A DNA stretch of 54,009 bases from an uncultured Chloroflexota bacterium (GTDB lineage: Bacteria; Chloroflexota; Anaerolineae; Anaerolineales; Anaerolineaceae). The notes under the pieces are model-generated. The model was not told the DNA's origin. It was given only the letters and a program-made list of their open reading frames with translations, and ran no database searches. Both the position numbers and the translations under genes were made by a program. Location: positions 1 through 54,009 of the forward strand of contig CADATZ010000032.1 of the NCBI GenBank assembly GCA_902791025.1, given 5' to 3'. Of the stretch, positions 26,308 to 35,619 are shown in pieces (position 1 is the first letter of the stretch; each line of letters begins with the position of its first letter).

Positions 26308-29300
26308 GTGATCACCGGTACAGATACCGCCGCCACCTACGCGGTCAGCATCACCAGAGACCAGGGAAATGGCTTCACAGTTACCAACAAACATACCCCG
26401 CGGGGTACTGTTATCGTAAATAACAGCGTCACGGTCACCAAAGTGGATCAGAATGGCATGGAACTCCCCGGTGCGGTCTTTGAACTGTACAACGGAAGCA
26501 ATTCGATCAAAACCTTCAGCGGTTCCGCCGGCTTCACCATCAGTACATCGGATAATTATCTGGCACCTCTTCTGCCATCCGTCGGAAATTCCATAACGCT
26601 GGATCTGAAGGAAACCACAACACCGGACGGTTATAATAAGACCGTCACGGACCACCTGGTAACCATCAGCGCTTCCAAAGAAGAAGGACTTAAAGAAGGT
26701 GTTTACGTTACCACCATCACCTATACCATCAAGGTCAACGGTGAATCGCAGATCAATATTACCAACTCAAAGAAGACCGAAAAAGACCGTGTTGATGATT
26801 TCGTCACAGTCAAAAAAGCAGATCAGTTCGGAGCGGATCTGACCGGTGCGGTATTTACACTCTACAATGGGGAAACCGTTATCGGAACGTACAACGCGCC
26901 TGAATTCACGATCAGCACTGCCAATTTACCGGCTGCCTGTCTGCCGAATGACGGTTCCCAAACTACACTGACATTGAAAGAGACAACAGTTCCGGACGGT
27001 TATACAGCTTCGGAGCAAAATCATGCACTCGTGATCTCCGCATCCGACAACGAGGCACTGACGAACCACGTTTTTGTCACCACCAGAACGTACACGATGA
27101 CCATCGATGGCGCGAAATCGCTCACGGTCACCAACACGAAGCAGACCGGCACAGCCAGGACCGACAGCAGTGTCACGATCAACAAACAGGATGAAAAGCA
27201 GGCTTCCCTTGAGGGTGCATCCTTCACCCTTTACAGCGGCACAACACCCATCACCACCTACTCGGGAGGAAGCTTCACTATCAGCACTTCCGATCCTGTA
27301 TTGGCATCGTACCTGCCTGAGGCAGATGGCAGCGTTACGCTAAACCTTAAAGAAACTTCCGCTCCGGCAGGATACAGCGCTTCCAATGAAGATTATCTGA
27401 TTGAGATCGAAGCGGAAGCCAATGAAGCATTGAATAACCATGTATTTGTCACAACGACAACCTATACCATCACAGTCAATGGTGCAAATACGGCCACAGT
27501 CACCAATACAAAGAAAACCGGGACCGCCCGCGTTGATGATTCGGTCATCATCACAAAAAAGGATCAGGACGGCAAATTACTGACAGGTGAGACCTTCACG
27601 CTCTACTCCGGCGAAACGGTTGTAGGGACCTATAACGGTTCTTCCTTCACCATCAGCACCAACGATACAGCGCTGGCTAACTACCTGCCGACACCCGAAA
27701 ATCCGGTGACACTGACATTGAAAGAAACCACAATTCCGGATGGCTATGAAGCCTCAGATCAAAGCTATGCCATTCGAATCACCGCATCCGACAATGAGGC
27801 ACTGACGGGCGATGAATTCATCACCACCAGAACATACGTGATGACCATTGACAATGCGGAAACACTCACAGTCACCAACACAAAGAAGACCGATACTGCC
27901 CGGGTCGACAGCAGCGTCACCATCAACAAGGTGGACGGAAACGGCAAACCGCTCTCTGCGGAAACCTTCACGCTGTACAGCGGTGAAACAGCCATCACGA
28001 CCTATACCGGTGAAAGCTTTACCATCAGCACTTCTGACCCCGTACTGGCATCTTACCTGCCGGCAGTAAATGGCCGTGTTACCCTGAACCTTAAAGAAAC
28101 TGCCGCCCCGGCTGGGTACAGCGCTTCCTCGGAAAATTACCCGATCGTGATTGCCGCGACAGCTAAAGAGGAACTGAAAAATCACGTATTTGTCACCACC
28201 ACTACCTATACCATCACGGTTAATGGCGCAAATACAGCCACCGTCACCAACACAAAGAAAACCGGAACTGCCCGCGTTGATGATTCAGTCATTATTACCA
28301 AAAAGGATCAGGACGGAAAATTGCTGACTGGTGAGACCTTCACGCTTTACAGCGGCGAAACAACCATCGGAACGTATTCCGGTTCCGCTTTCACGATCAG
28401 CACCAACGATACCGCCCTGGCTGATTATCTGCCGACACCCGGAAATCCGGTGACCCTGACGCTGAAGGAAACCACAATTCCGAATGGCTATGAAGCTGCG
28501 GATCAAAGCTATACCATCCAGATCACCGCATCCGACAACGAGGCACTGACAGGGGATGAATTTATCACCACCAGAACATACGTGATGACCATCGACAATG
28601 CGGAAACACTTACTGTCACCAACACAAAGAAGACCGGCACCGCACGTAACGACGATACCATTACCATCAACAAGGTGGATGAGGATGGAAACCCGCTCTC
28701 TGAAGAAATCTTCACCCTGTACAGCGGTACAACCCCCATCACCACCTACACCGGAGAAAGCTTCACCATCAGCACTGCCGACGCGGTACTGGCTTCATAT
28801 CTTCCCGCCGCCGGCAGCAGCGTTACGCTGAACCTTAAAGAAACTTCCGCCCCGGAAGGATACAGAGCCTCATCGGATGATTACCAAATCGTCATCGCCG
28901 CGACCGCAGGAGAAGCCTTAACGGATGGAGTCTTCATTACTACTACAACCTACACCATCTCTGTTAATGGTGAAAAAACCGCTGTCATTCCGAACACAAA
29001 GGAAACCAGCAGCAGACGTGTGAACGCATCTGTCTTCGTTACCAAGGTCGATCAGGATAATAAAATGCTAAGCGGTGAGATCTTTACCCTATTTGCCGGC
29101 GGAACTGCTATCAGGACCTACTCCGGCAGCACCTTCACCATCAGCACCAACGATACAGCACTGACCGGATATCTGCCGACACCGGAGAATCCAACAAGGC
29201 TGACCTTGAAAGAAACACAAGCTCCGAATGGCTACGAGGCTTCCAATACGGAATATGATATTGAGATCACCGCTGATGTCAGGGAGGAACTCGAAGATGG

Positions 29301-32300
29301 CGTCTTTGTGACCATCACTACCTACAGTATGACGATCAATGGTGGAAACACCGTCACCGTTTTCAACACAAAGAAGACCGGCACCGCGATTATCAATGAC
29401 TTTGTTACGATCAATAAGGTGGATGAGAAAGGCCAACCACTGGAGGCTGAAACCTTCTCACTTTACAGTGGTGAGACCTTCATCCGGTCCTATTCCGGTA
29501 AAAGTTTCACCATCAATACTGCTGATGAAGCACTCAAATCCTATCTGCCTGCAGCGGGTGAATCAGTCACGCTGACACTCAGGGAACCGGTTGTCCCGGC
29601 GGGTTATAACCCCTCCACCACGGAATATCCGGTCGTGATCGCGGCTACAGACAATGAAGCACTCACGGAAGGCATCTTTGTCACCACCACGACTTACACG
29701 ATCACCGTGAACGGTCAAAAGCAGGCCACCATTACCAATTCAAAGAAGACCGGTACCGCACGGGTCGATGACGAGATCTTCGTCAACAAGGTTGATCAGA
29801 ACAATAACGCTTTGAGCGGTGAGGTTTTCACGCTCTACGATGGACAGACCGCTATCAAGACCTTCTCCGGTACCGCTTTCACTATCAGCACCAACGATAC
29901 TGCCTTAGCATCTTACCTGCCGACGCCGGGCAATTCAAAACAGCTGACATTGAAGGAGACCACAGCTCCGGAAGGATACACACCTTCAGCGGCTGAATAT
30001 ACTGTTGAAATCACGGCTGCTGCAAATGAACAGCTTACAAATGGCGTATTTGTGACGACCACGACCTACAATATGACAATCAACGGCGCAGAGTCCGTCA
30101 CGGTTTCCAACACCAGGAAGACGGGTACAGACCGGGTCGATGATTTTGTCACGATTTTCAAAGTGGACGAAAAGGGAAATCCGCTTTCGGCTGAAACCTT
30201 CTCTCTCTATAGTGGTGATACATTCATCCGGTCGTATTCCGGTGAGTCCTTTACCATCAGCACCGATGACACAGCGCTCGCACCGTACCTGCCTGCTGTT
30301 CCTTCATCCGTAACGCTGACCCTCAGGGAACCGGTGGTTCCGGATGGCTACAACCCCTCCACCACGGAATATCCAATCGTGATCTCTGCAACGGCCAATG
30401 AAGCCCTCACGGAAGACGTTTTTGTTACCACCACAACTTACACGATCACCGTGAACGGTCAAAAGCAGGCCACCGTTACCAATACAAAGAGGACAGGTAC
30501 CGCAAGGGTCGATGATGAAGTGTTTGTCACAAAAGTCGATCAGGCGAATAACGAATTGCACGGTGCCGCCTTCACGCTGTTTGACAGTGAGAACACTGCT
30601 GTGAAAGCCTTCACCGGCGGCAATTTCACCATCAGTACCAACGACTCCGCTCTGGCAGCTTACCTCCCGGCAGTCGGCAATACAACGACGCTGAAATTGA
30701 AAGAAATAGAAGCTCCGGATGGGTATGAGCCTTCAACAGCAGAGTATACGATCCAAATCACAGCAACAGACAATGAACAGCTCACAGAGGGTGTATTTGT
30801 GACCACGACCACCTATCACATGACGATCGATGGCAAAGAATCCGTCACAATTTCCAACACCAAAAAGACTGCCGCGGTCCGGAATGATGACTTCATCACG
30901 ATCTACAAAGTGGACGAGAACAATAAACCGCTCAGCACGGAAACCTTCTCGCTCTACAGTGGTGAGACCCTTGTCCACTCTTATTCCGGCGCAAGCTTCA
31001 CCATTAACACCGCTGATGAAGCGCTTGCTTCCTATCTTCCGGCAGCCGGTACATCGGTGACCCTGATGCTGAAGGAACCGGTCGTACCGGATGGGTACAA
31101 CGCTTCCACCACAGAATACCCGATCGTGATATCGGCCAAGGCTGAGGAGGCGCTCACAGATGGCGTATTCGTCACCACCACGTCCTATACTATCTTCGTG
31201 AATGGGGCGAAAGAAGCAGTCGTCACCAACACAAAGAAGACCGGTACAGACCGGGTCGATGATGAAGTGCTCGTTACCAAGGTCGATCAGGATAACGCTG
31301 CTCTGGATGGTGCGGAATTCACTTTGTTTGATAAGCAGACATCCGTCATGACCTTCTCCGCTCCGGCTTTTGAAATCAGCACCGATGATCTGACGATGGC
31401 CCCCTATCTGCCGGAACCCGGAAATACAACCACATTGAGCCTGAAGGAAACAAAGGCACCGGACGGTTATGAACCTTCAGACACAGAATATATGATTGAG
31501 ATCTCCGCAAGCGCTGACGAGGAACTGACTGATGGCGTCTTTGTGACCACCACAACATATCACATGACGATCGACGGTGGCAAATCCGTCTCGGTACGCA
31601 ACAACAAGAAGACCAGTTTCGTCCGTGTCGATAATCATGTAACTGTCAATAAAGCCGATCAGTACGGAGAAGCGGTGAATGACGCGGTCTTCACACTTTA
31701 CAACGGGGAAAACCCTGTCAAGACTTACACCGGCAGTTCCTTCACCATCAGCACAAATGATCCCGCGCTTGCAGCTCTGCTGCCTGCACCGGAACAGAAC
31801 ATAACACTGATTCTCAAGGAAACCTCAGCCCCGGATTGGTATGAGCTCTCCGAAGAGGAGTATGTCATCGACATCACATCTTCCCAGGAGGAGAAACTCA
31901 CGGGCGGCGTCTTTGTCACGACCACCACATACGATATTTCAATCAATGGGAAGGATTCCCTGAATGTGATCGACCCCTACCGCGGCACCGGCAGACTGAT
32001 GCTGAAAAGCTCCAAACATATCGTGGACGCGGACGGGAATATGGATGAGAAGCATCAGATTCCGTTTGAGCTCTGGTACAAAAGCATCTTCTTCCTGCCT
32101 GAAAATGACCCGGCCCGGGTACCTTTTATCAGCAGAGATGTCACCATTCAGGATGACGGTACGACTCCGTTCACTTACCCGATCGAATATACGCTCACAG
32201 ATCAGACTCTTTCTGCCAAGACTGAAGATACCTTCTTCCGCGTGTCCCTGCCGGAACTGGAAAAGAAGGGGCTTGCAAAACGCGGCAGAAACGCTGATGG

Positions 32301-34188
32301 TGCGTTGGAATGGACAATAGAATACTACCTGACGGAAAAGACCGTCGTTGACAGTCAGCTGAAACCGCCGGATCAGTCCTTTGATATTCACCTTACGCTG
32401 ACCGATGACAAGGAAGGACATATCCTGCCCACTGAATTGAGGATCACAGAGGTCATTAACGGAAATACAACAATAATCACCGATCCAGCGGTTCTCACAG
32501 ACACAGAAAACGGGATCAGTGCCGGTGAATTTGTCAACCGCGAGCGGCTTGACACCACCGTCAGCATTTCAGGCAGCAAGGTTCTCAGCGGACGGGAATT
32601 GAGAGATTCCGACACCTGGAAATTCACCATAACTTCTGCTGATGGCGGACCACTGCCGGCGCAGACTTCGGTGCTGAATGAAATGGACCAGTTCGCATTC
32701 GAACCGATCACCTTCACGGCCTCTGAACTTGGCGAATGTCATATGACCTTGGACGGCACTTCATACACTTGTGACGCAAAGACATATCACTATACCGTCA
32801 CCGAAAGCGGCACCGTCAATGGTGTAACAAACGACTCCGCGAAGGAATTCGCTGTCACCGTTTCTGTCGATGAAAACGGAAATGTCAAAACCGTCTGCGA
32901 TCCGGAAAATCCGGAAGCTGCACTGACATTCATGAACACTTATAACCCGGCACCGGTTTCCCTGCAGTTTGGAGGAAACAAGACATTGCTGAACTATCCT
33001 GAGGATCAGGAGGCTCCGGAATTCACATTCACTTTACAGGAGTCCGGCGGATCTTATCAAGATGTGAAGACTATCCGCGGTGAAGGGAATTATCAGTTCA
33101 ATGCCATTACTTTTGACCATGTCGGAGAATTCACCTACGTCATCGCTGAAACAGAAGGGGATATGGCTGAGATTTTGTACGACAGCAATACCTACACGAT
33201 CCACGTGGAAGTTTACGACGACGGCTCGGGTCAGCTGAAATACAACATAAGCGATGGAAGCGGCAGCCAAATAGACCCGACCCAAATGAACTTCACCAAT
33301 ATTTACAGTAAATCCACACTGCTGTTTTACGGGAAAAAGTCGCTTGAAGGAAGAATTCTGAAAGACGGTGAATTCAGCTTCCAACTCCTGGATAGTGAGG
33401 GGAACATCCTTCAAATCGTGAAGAATAATGCCTCCGGAGAAATTCTGTTTGCGCCGGCTTCCTACACAGAGGAAGGTGTTTACGAATATTCGGTTAAGGA
33501 ACGTGTTGGAATGATGGATGACATTATTTATGATGAAAAGGTTTATCATTTCACCGTTACTGTCACCAGAAATGAATCAGGTGAACTGACAGCGGAAGTT
33601 TCCGGTGACGATATTACGAAACTGGACTTCACCAACAAGTATCAAATGGTATTGTACAGGCTCGATACCCTGCCGGAAACGGGCTTCTCCGCGGTACATT
33701 CGGAGGTTCTGTCCGGAATGCCGAAAGACCTTCACTACACACCGTCAGGTTTGACGCTGCAGATTCCTTCACTGGATGTGATGACGGAAATCAAGACCGT
33801 CCCGCTGTATAACGAAGAATATCCGGTGGAATGGCTGAATGACGCGGCCGGTTTACTCGAAGGCTCATCAGTACCGGGTGAAGGATACAGCATCATCACC
33901 GGGCACAATCACCTGAACAACACAGAAGCAGGTCCGTTTGCCATGCTCTCGTACCTTGAGGTGGGTGACAGGCTCTTCATTGTCGATGAGGAAAACGCGC
34001 TGCAAATCTTCCGTGTATACGCGGTAGAAAAAATCGCTGAAGATGATATTTCCGGCTTTGAACAGATCGCCCGTGAAGGGAAAGATTCGCTGCTCCTCAT
34101 CACCTGTGAGGATGAACGTCCGGAAGGCGGATACGCGAACCGCCGCATCGTCGCCGCAGAACCCTATTCCGGCCGTCTGCAATTCTAA
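26308..34188 (+). CDS. Giant Cna-B repeat adhesin with pilin-type domains and LPxTG-sortase module, 5'-truncated
   Basis: 2626 codons without interruption from an unlikely GTG start. Adhesin-like reading (EINYTIDEDQ) goes back to about 26269 and then meets a stop, so the signal peptide and N-terminal domain are missing. Fifteen Cna-B-like repeats of about 123 residues fill 38-1890. Each has Lys in VxKxD, Glu in LKET/LREP and Asn in VTNTK, the residues that make internal isopeptide bonds in this family. A connecting domain (about 1890-2080) leads to three Spy0128/FctA-type pilin domains (about 2084-2446, e.g. GSKVLSGREL, GKKSLEGRIL, ending FTNKY). LPETG is at 2455-2459 and the sortase domain has His2533 (ITGHNH), Cys2600 (LLITCED) and Arg2612/2613. 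There is no C-terminal membrane helix. It is built like a fibrous adhesin stalk. Without a signal peptide this copy is probably not exported. Confidence 0.85.
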   Translation: MITGTDTAATYAVSITRDQGNGFTVTNKHTPRGTVIVNNSVTVTKVDQNGMELPGAVFELYNGSNSIKTFSGSAGFTISTSDNYLAPLLPSVGNSITLDLKETTTPDGYNKTVTDHLVTISASKEEGLKEGVYVTTITYTIKVNGESQINITNSKKTEKDRVDDFVTVKKADQFGADLTGAVFTLYNGETVIGTYNAPEFTISTANLPAACLPNDGSQTTLTLKETTVPDGYTASEQNHALVISASDNEALTNHVFVTTRTYTMTIDGAKSLTVTNTKQTGTARTDSSVTINKQDEKQASLEGASFTLYSGTTPITTYSGGSFTISTSDPVLASYLPEADGSVTLNLKETSAPAGYSASNEDYLIEIEAEANEALNNHVFVTTTTYTITVNGANTATVTNTKKTGTARVDDSVIITKKDQDGKLLTGETFTLYSGETVVGTYNGSSFTISTNDTALANYLPTPENPVTLTLKETTIPDGYEASDQSYAIRITASDNEALTGDEFITTRTYVMTIDNAETLTVTNTKKTDTARVDSSVTINKVDGNGKPLSAETFTLYSGETAITTYTGESFTISTSDPVLASYLPAVNGRVTLNLKETAAPAGYSASSENYPIVIAATAKEELKNHVFVTTTTYTITVNGANTATVTNTKKTGTARVDDSVIITKKDQDGKLLTGETFTLYSGETTIGTYSGSAFTISTNDTALADYLPTPGNPVTLTLKETTIPNGYEAADQSYTIQITASDNEALTGDEFITTRTYVMTIDNAETLTVTNTKKTGTARNDDTITINKVDEDGNPLSEEIFTLYSGTTPITTYTGESFTISTADAVLASYLPAAGSSVTLNLKETSAPEGYRASSDDYQIVIAATAGEALTDGVFITTTTYTISVNGEKTAVIPNTKETSSRRVNASVFVTKVDQDNKMLSGEIFTLFAGGTAIRTYSGSTFTISTNDTALTGYLPTPENPTRLTLKETQAPNGYEASNTEYDIEITADVREELEDGVFVTITTYSMTINGGNTVTVFNTKKTGTAIINDFVTINKVDEKGQPLEAETFSLYSGETFIRSYSGKSFTINTADEALKSYLPAAGESVTLTLREPVVPAGYNPSTTEYPVVIAATDNEALTEGIFVTTTTYTITVNGQKQATITNSKKTGTARVDDEIFVNKVDQNNNALSGEVFTLYDGQTAIKTFSGTAFTISTNDTALASYLPTPGNSKQLTLKETTAPEGYTPSAAEYTVEITAAANEQLTNGVFVTTTTYNMTINGAESVTVSNTRKTGTDRVDDFVTIFKVDEKGNPLSAETFSLYSGDTFIRSYSGESFTISTDDTALAPYLPAVPSSVTLTLREPVVPDGYNPSTTEYPIVISATANEALTEDVFVTTTTYTITVNGQKQATVTNTKRTGTARVDDEVFVTKVDQANNELHGAAFTLFDSENTAVKAFTGGNFTISTNDSALAAYLPAVGNTTTLKLKEIEAPDGYEPSTAEYTIQITATDNEQLTEGVFVTTTTYHMTIDGKESVTISNTKKTAAVRNDDFITIYKVDENNKPLSTETFSLYSGETLVHSYSGASFTINTADEALASYLPAAGTSVTLMLKEPVVPDGYNASTTEYPIVISAKAEEALTDGVFVTTTSYTIFVNGAKEAVVTNTKKTGTDRVDDEVLVTKVDQDNAALDGAEFTLFDKQTSVMTFSAPAFEISTDDLTMAPYLPEPGNTTTLSLKETKAPDGYEPSDTEYMIEISASADEELTDGVFVTTTTYHMTIDGGKSVSVRNNKKTSFVRVDNHVTVNKADQYGEAVNDAVFTLYNGENPVKTYTGSSFTISTNDPALAALLPAPEQNITLILKETSAPDWYELSEEEYVIDITSSQEEKLTGGVFVTTTTYDISINGKDSLNVIDPYRGTGRLMLKSSKHIVDADGNMDEKHQIPFELWYKSIFFLPENDPARVPFISRDVTIQDDGTTPFTYPIEYTLTDQTLSAKTEDTFFRVSLPELEKKGLAKRGRNADGALEWTIEYYLTEKTVVDSQLKPPDQSFDIHLTLTDDKEGHILPTELRITEVINGNTTIITDPAVLTDTENGISAGEFVNRERLDTTVSISGSKVLSGRELRDSDTWKFTITSADGGPLPAQTSVLNEMDQFAFEPITFTASELGECHMTLDGTSYTCDAKTYHYTVTESGTVNGVTNDSAKEFAVTVSVDENGNVKTVCDPENPEAALTFMNTYNPAPVSLQFGGNKTLLNYPEDQEAPEFTFTLQESGGSYQDVKTIRGEGNYQFNAITFDHVGEFTYVIAETEGDMAEILYDSNTYTIHVEVYDDGSGQLKYNISDGSGSQIDPTQMNFTNIYSKSTLLFYGKKSLEGRILKDGEFSFQLLDSEGNILQIVKNNASGEILFAPASYTEEGVYEYSVKERVGMMDDIIYDEKVYHFTVTVTRNESGELTAEVSGDDITKLDFTNKYQMVLYRLDTLPETGFSAVHSEVLSGMPKDLHYTPSGLTLQIPSLDVMTEIKTVPLYNEEYPVEWLNDAAGLLEGSSVPGEGYSIITGHNHLNNTEAGPFAMLSYLEVGDRLFIVDEENALQIFRVYAVEKIAEDDISGFEQIAREGKDSLLLITCEDERPEGGYANRRIVAAEPYSGRLQF
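26420..31990 (+). repeat. Fifteen about 370-bp coding repeats with two-unit periodicity
   Basis: The repeats encode the Cna-B domains of the gene at 26308. Odd and even units fall into two alternating types. Units 3, 5, 7, 9, 11 and 13 begin with TINKVDE/TIFKVDE. Units 4, 6, 8, 10, 12 and 14 begin with VTKVDQ/ITKKDQ. Neighbouring same-type units (4 and 6; 9, 11 and 13) are the most alike, so amplification seems to have copied two-unit blocks of about 735 bp. Confidence 0.8.
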
Positions 34189-34189
34189 A

Positions 34190-34261
34190 AAGTGGGACAA
34201 TGGGAACGTATCAGGGTGTCCCGGATGTGGGCCACCCTGATTCGTCCCCATTGTCCCACTT
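34190..34261. terminator. Long bidirectional hairpin between convergent genes
   Basis: The left arm AAGTGGGACAATGGG...ATCAGGGTG pairs with CACCCTGAT...CCATTGTCCCACTT with few mismatches over about 29 bp around a 14-nt loop. It starts two bases after the Cna-B stop codon and ends just before the stop of the LOG gene, so it can end transcription from both sides. Confidence 0.7.
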
Positions 34262-34262
34262 C

Positions 34263-34799
34263 TTACATTTTTTCAAGAATCGCTGTGATTTCCTTCAGGT
34301 TCCCGGCAAAGCGGATTCCCTTCATCTTTTCTACAGAGGAGAGTCCCATTTCAACCATATGATCCAAAAGAGCTTTGAGCGAATCATAATACCCGTTCAG
34401 GTTATAGAGAATACAGGGAGCTTTCAGATGGCCCAGACAGACCTTCGACATGATTTCCGCGATCTCTTCAAGTGTTCCGGTTCCGCCCGGAAAGGCGATA
34501 AAGGCGTCCCCCAGTTCGATCATTTTCGCCTTTCGGTCCGACATATCCTTCGTCACGATGAGGCGGGTAATATCATCATAAACAAGTCCTTCATCAACAA
34601 AAAACTGCGGTTCTACCCCGGTTACTTCTCCGCCGGCAGCAAGAACACTTTCCGCCAGATCTCCCATCAGTCCGCATTTCGATCCGCCGTAAACCAGGGA
34701 ATGTCCGGAAGTTCCGATCCAGGTACCCAACTCCCGCACCGCTGTCTTTAAAGCGGGATCCTTCCCGTCATTTGCGCCCAGATAAACCGTAATATTCAT
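34263..34799 (-). CDS. LOG-family nucleotide phosphoribohydrolase
   Basis: 178 residues, the normal length for the family. The LOG signature PGGTGTLEE is at 104-112, the conserved Arg-Lys of DRKAKM at 89-90, and the Rossmann-type start VYGGSKCGLMG at 37-47. Family members cleave the N-glycosidic bond of nucleoside 5'-monophosphates; plant and some bacterial members release cytokinins, while most bacterial ones are thought to act in nucleotide turnover. It is cytoplasmic. The ATG at 34799 is preceded by AAGGAAGGA. It is divergent from the tat operon. Confidence 0.9.
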   Translation of the reverse strand: MNITVYLGANDGKDPALKTAVRELGTWIGTSGHSLVYGGSKCGLMGDLAESVLAAGGEVTGVEPQFFVDEGLVYDDITRLIVTKDMSDRKAKMIELGDAFIAFPGGTGTLEEIAEIMSKVCLGHLKAPCILYNLNGYYDSLKALLDHMVEMGLSSVEKMKGIRFAGNLKEITAILEKM

Positions 34800-34840
34800 G
34801 TAATGCGTCCTTCCTTAACACCATAATTATCCAAAACCTT

Positions 34841-34850
34841 TATAATTATA
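34841..34850. promoter_or_regulatory. Possible shared -10 palindrome between LOG gene and tatA
   Basis: TATAATTATA reads as a -10 hexamer on both strands, midway between the divergent starts at 34799 and 34930. No good -35 is seen on either side. Confidence 0.3.
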
Positions 34851-34929
34851 AAAGATAACTTTGAAGAATGTATCTGCCCGGGGACTGTCCATTTATGAGA
34901 CTATCCCCAAATAGAAAGAGAGGTATTCT

Positions 34930-35124
34930 ATGTGGAGACCCGGAATCGCTGAAATACTGATCGTGCTGGTTATCGTCCTCCTGCTCTTCGGACCGGGACG
35001 TATCAGCAAGATCGCAAAAGAACTCGGTGCCAGTATCAGCGCCTTCAAGGAAGGGCTGAACGGCGAGAACAAGGAAAACAAGATCGAACAGGCCGCAGCG
35101 GAAGAAGAGAAAAAAGAGCAGTGA
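34930..35124 (+). CDS. tatA: Twin-arginine translocase subunit TatA
   Basis: 64 residues: a short N-terminal membrane helix (EILIVLVIVLLLFGPG, about 8-23), the conserved FGPGRI hinge (20-25), an amphipathic helix (SKIAKELGASISAFKEGL) and a charged tail. TatA oligomerises to form the passage for folded Tat substrates. The ribosome binding site GAGAGG precedes ATG 34930. It is followed after three bases by the tatB-like gene and then tatC, a standard tat operon. Confidence 0.92.
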   Translation: MWRPGIAEILIVLVIVLLLFGPGRISKIAKELGASISAFKEGLNGENKENKIEQAAAEEEKKEQ

Positions 35125-35127
35125 TCT

Positions 35128-35511
35128 ATGCGCATATTTAATGTCGGGATACGGGAAGTACTCCTGCTGCTGGTCATCATGCTGATTCTCTTCGGACCCA
35201 ACCGAATGCGGGAAAACGCGCGGAAAACAGCACAAGCGATCCGCCGCTTTGTCCGTTCCGATACCTGGCGGACCTTTCTCGGAATGTATGACGATGTAAA
35301 CACTATCAAAAATGAAATGATCAGAGAATCCGGCATTCAGGAAGTCCGGGATTCCCTGAGAGGGGTCGACCGGCAGCTGAATGATCTCGACCGTGACATC
35401 CGGGGGACGGACTTTCACCGTGATATGCCGCGTCCGGAGATTCCACACCCGGAAAGCGCACTTCATCCCGAACCGGATGATCCGAATGAATCCGAATCCA
35501 AATTATCCTGA
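35128..35511 (+). CDS. Second TatA/TatB-like translocase subunit
   Basis: 127 residues. N-terminal helix REVLLLLVIMLILFGPNRM with the FGPNR hinge, then a longer amphipathic and charged region (to about 95) and a Pro-rich acidic tail. The longer cytoplasmic part is more TatB-like than TatA-like; TatB binds signal peptides together with TatC. It starts three bases after tatA stops, so the two are cotranslated. Whether it works as a true TatB or as a TatA paralogue cannot be settled from sequence alone. Confidence 0.8.
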   Translation: MRIFNVGIREVLLLLVIMLILFGPNRMRENARKTAQAIRRFVRSDTWRTFLGMYDDVNTIKNEMIRESGIQEVRDSLRGVDRQLNDLDRDIRGTDFHRDMPRPEIPHPESALHPEPDDPNESESKLS

Positions 35512-35619
35512 ATCATTACGATTCACACCCAGGCCGAAGCACCGGGCCGGGTATTGCTGCGGCGCAGTCCGCACCACTCCCCGGCATCCGTGCTGCATCA
35601 CAGAAAAACTGGCAGCCCC

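Noticed and set aside
26269..26655. Upstream extension of the minus-strand frame at 25897
   Set aside because: This part is the antisense of the Cna-B gene, whose plus-strand reading is clearly the real one.
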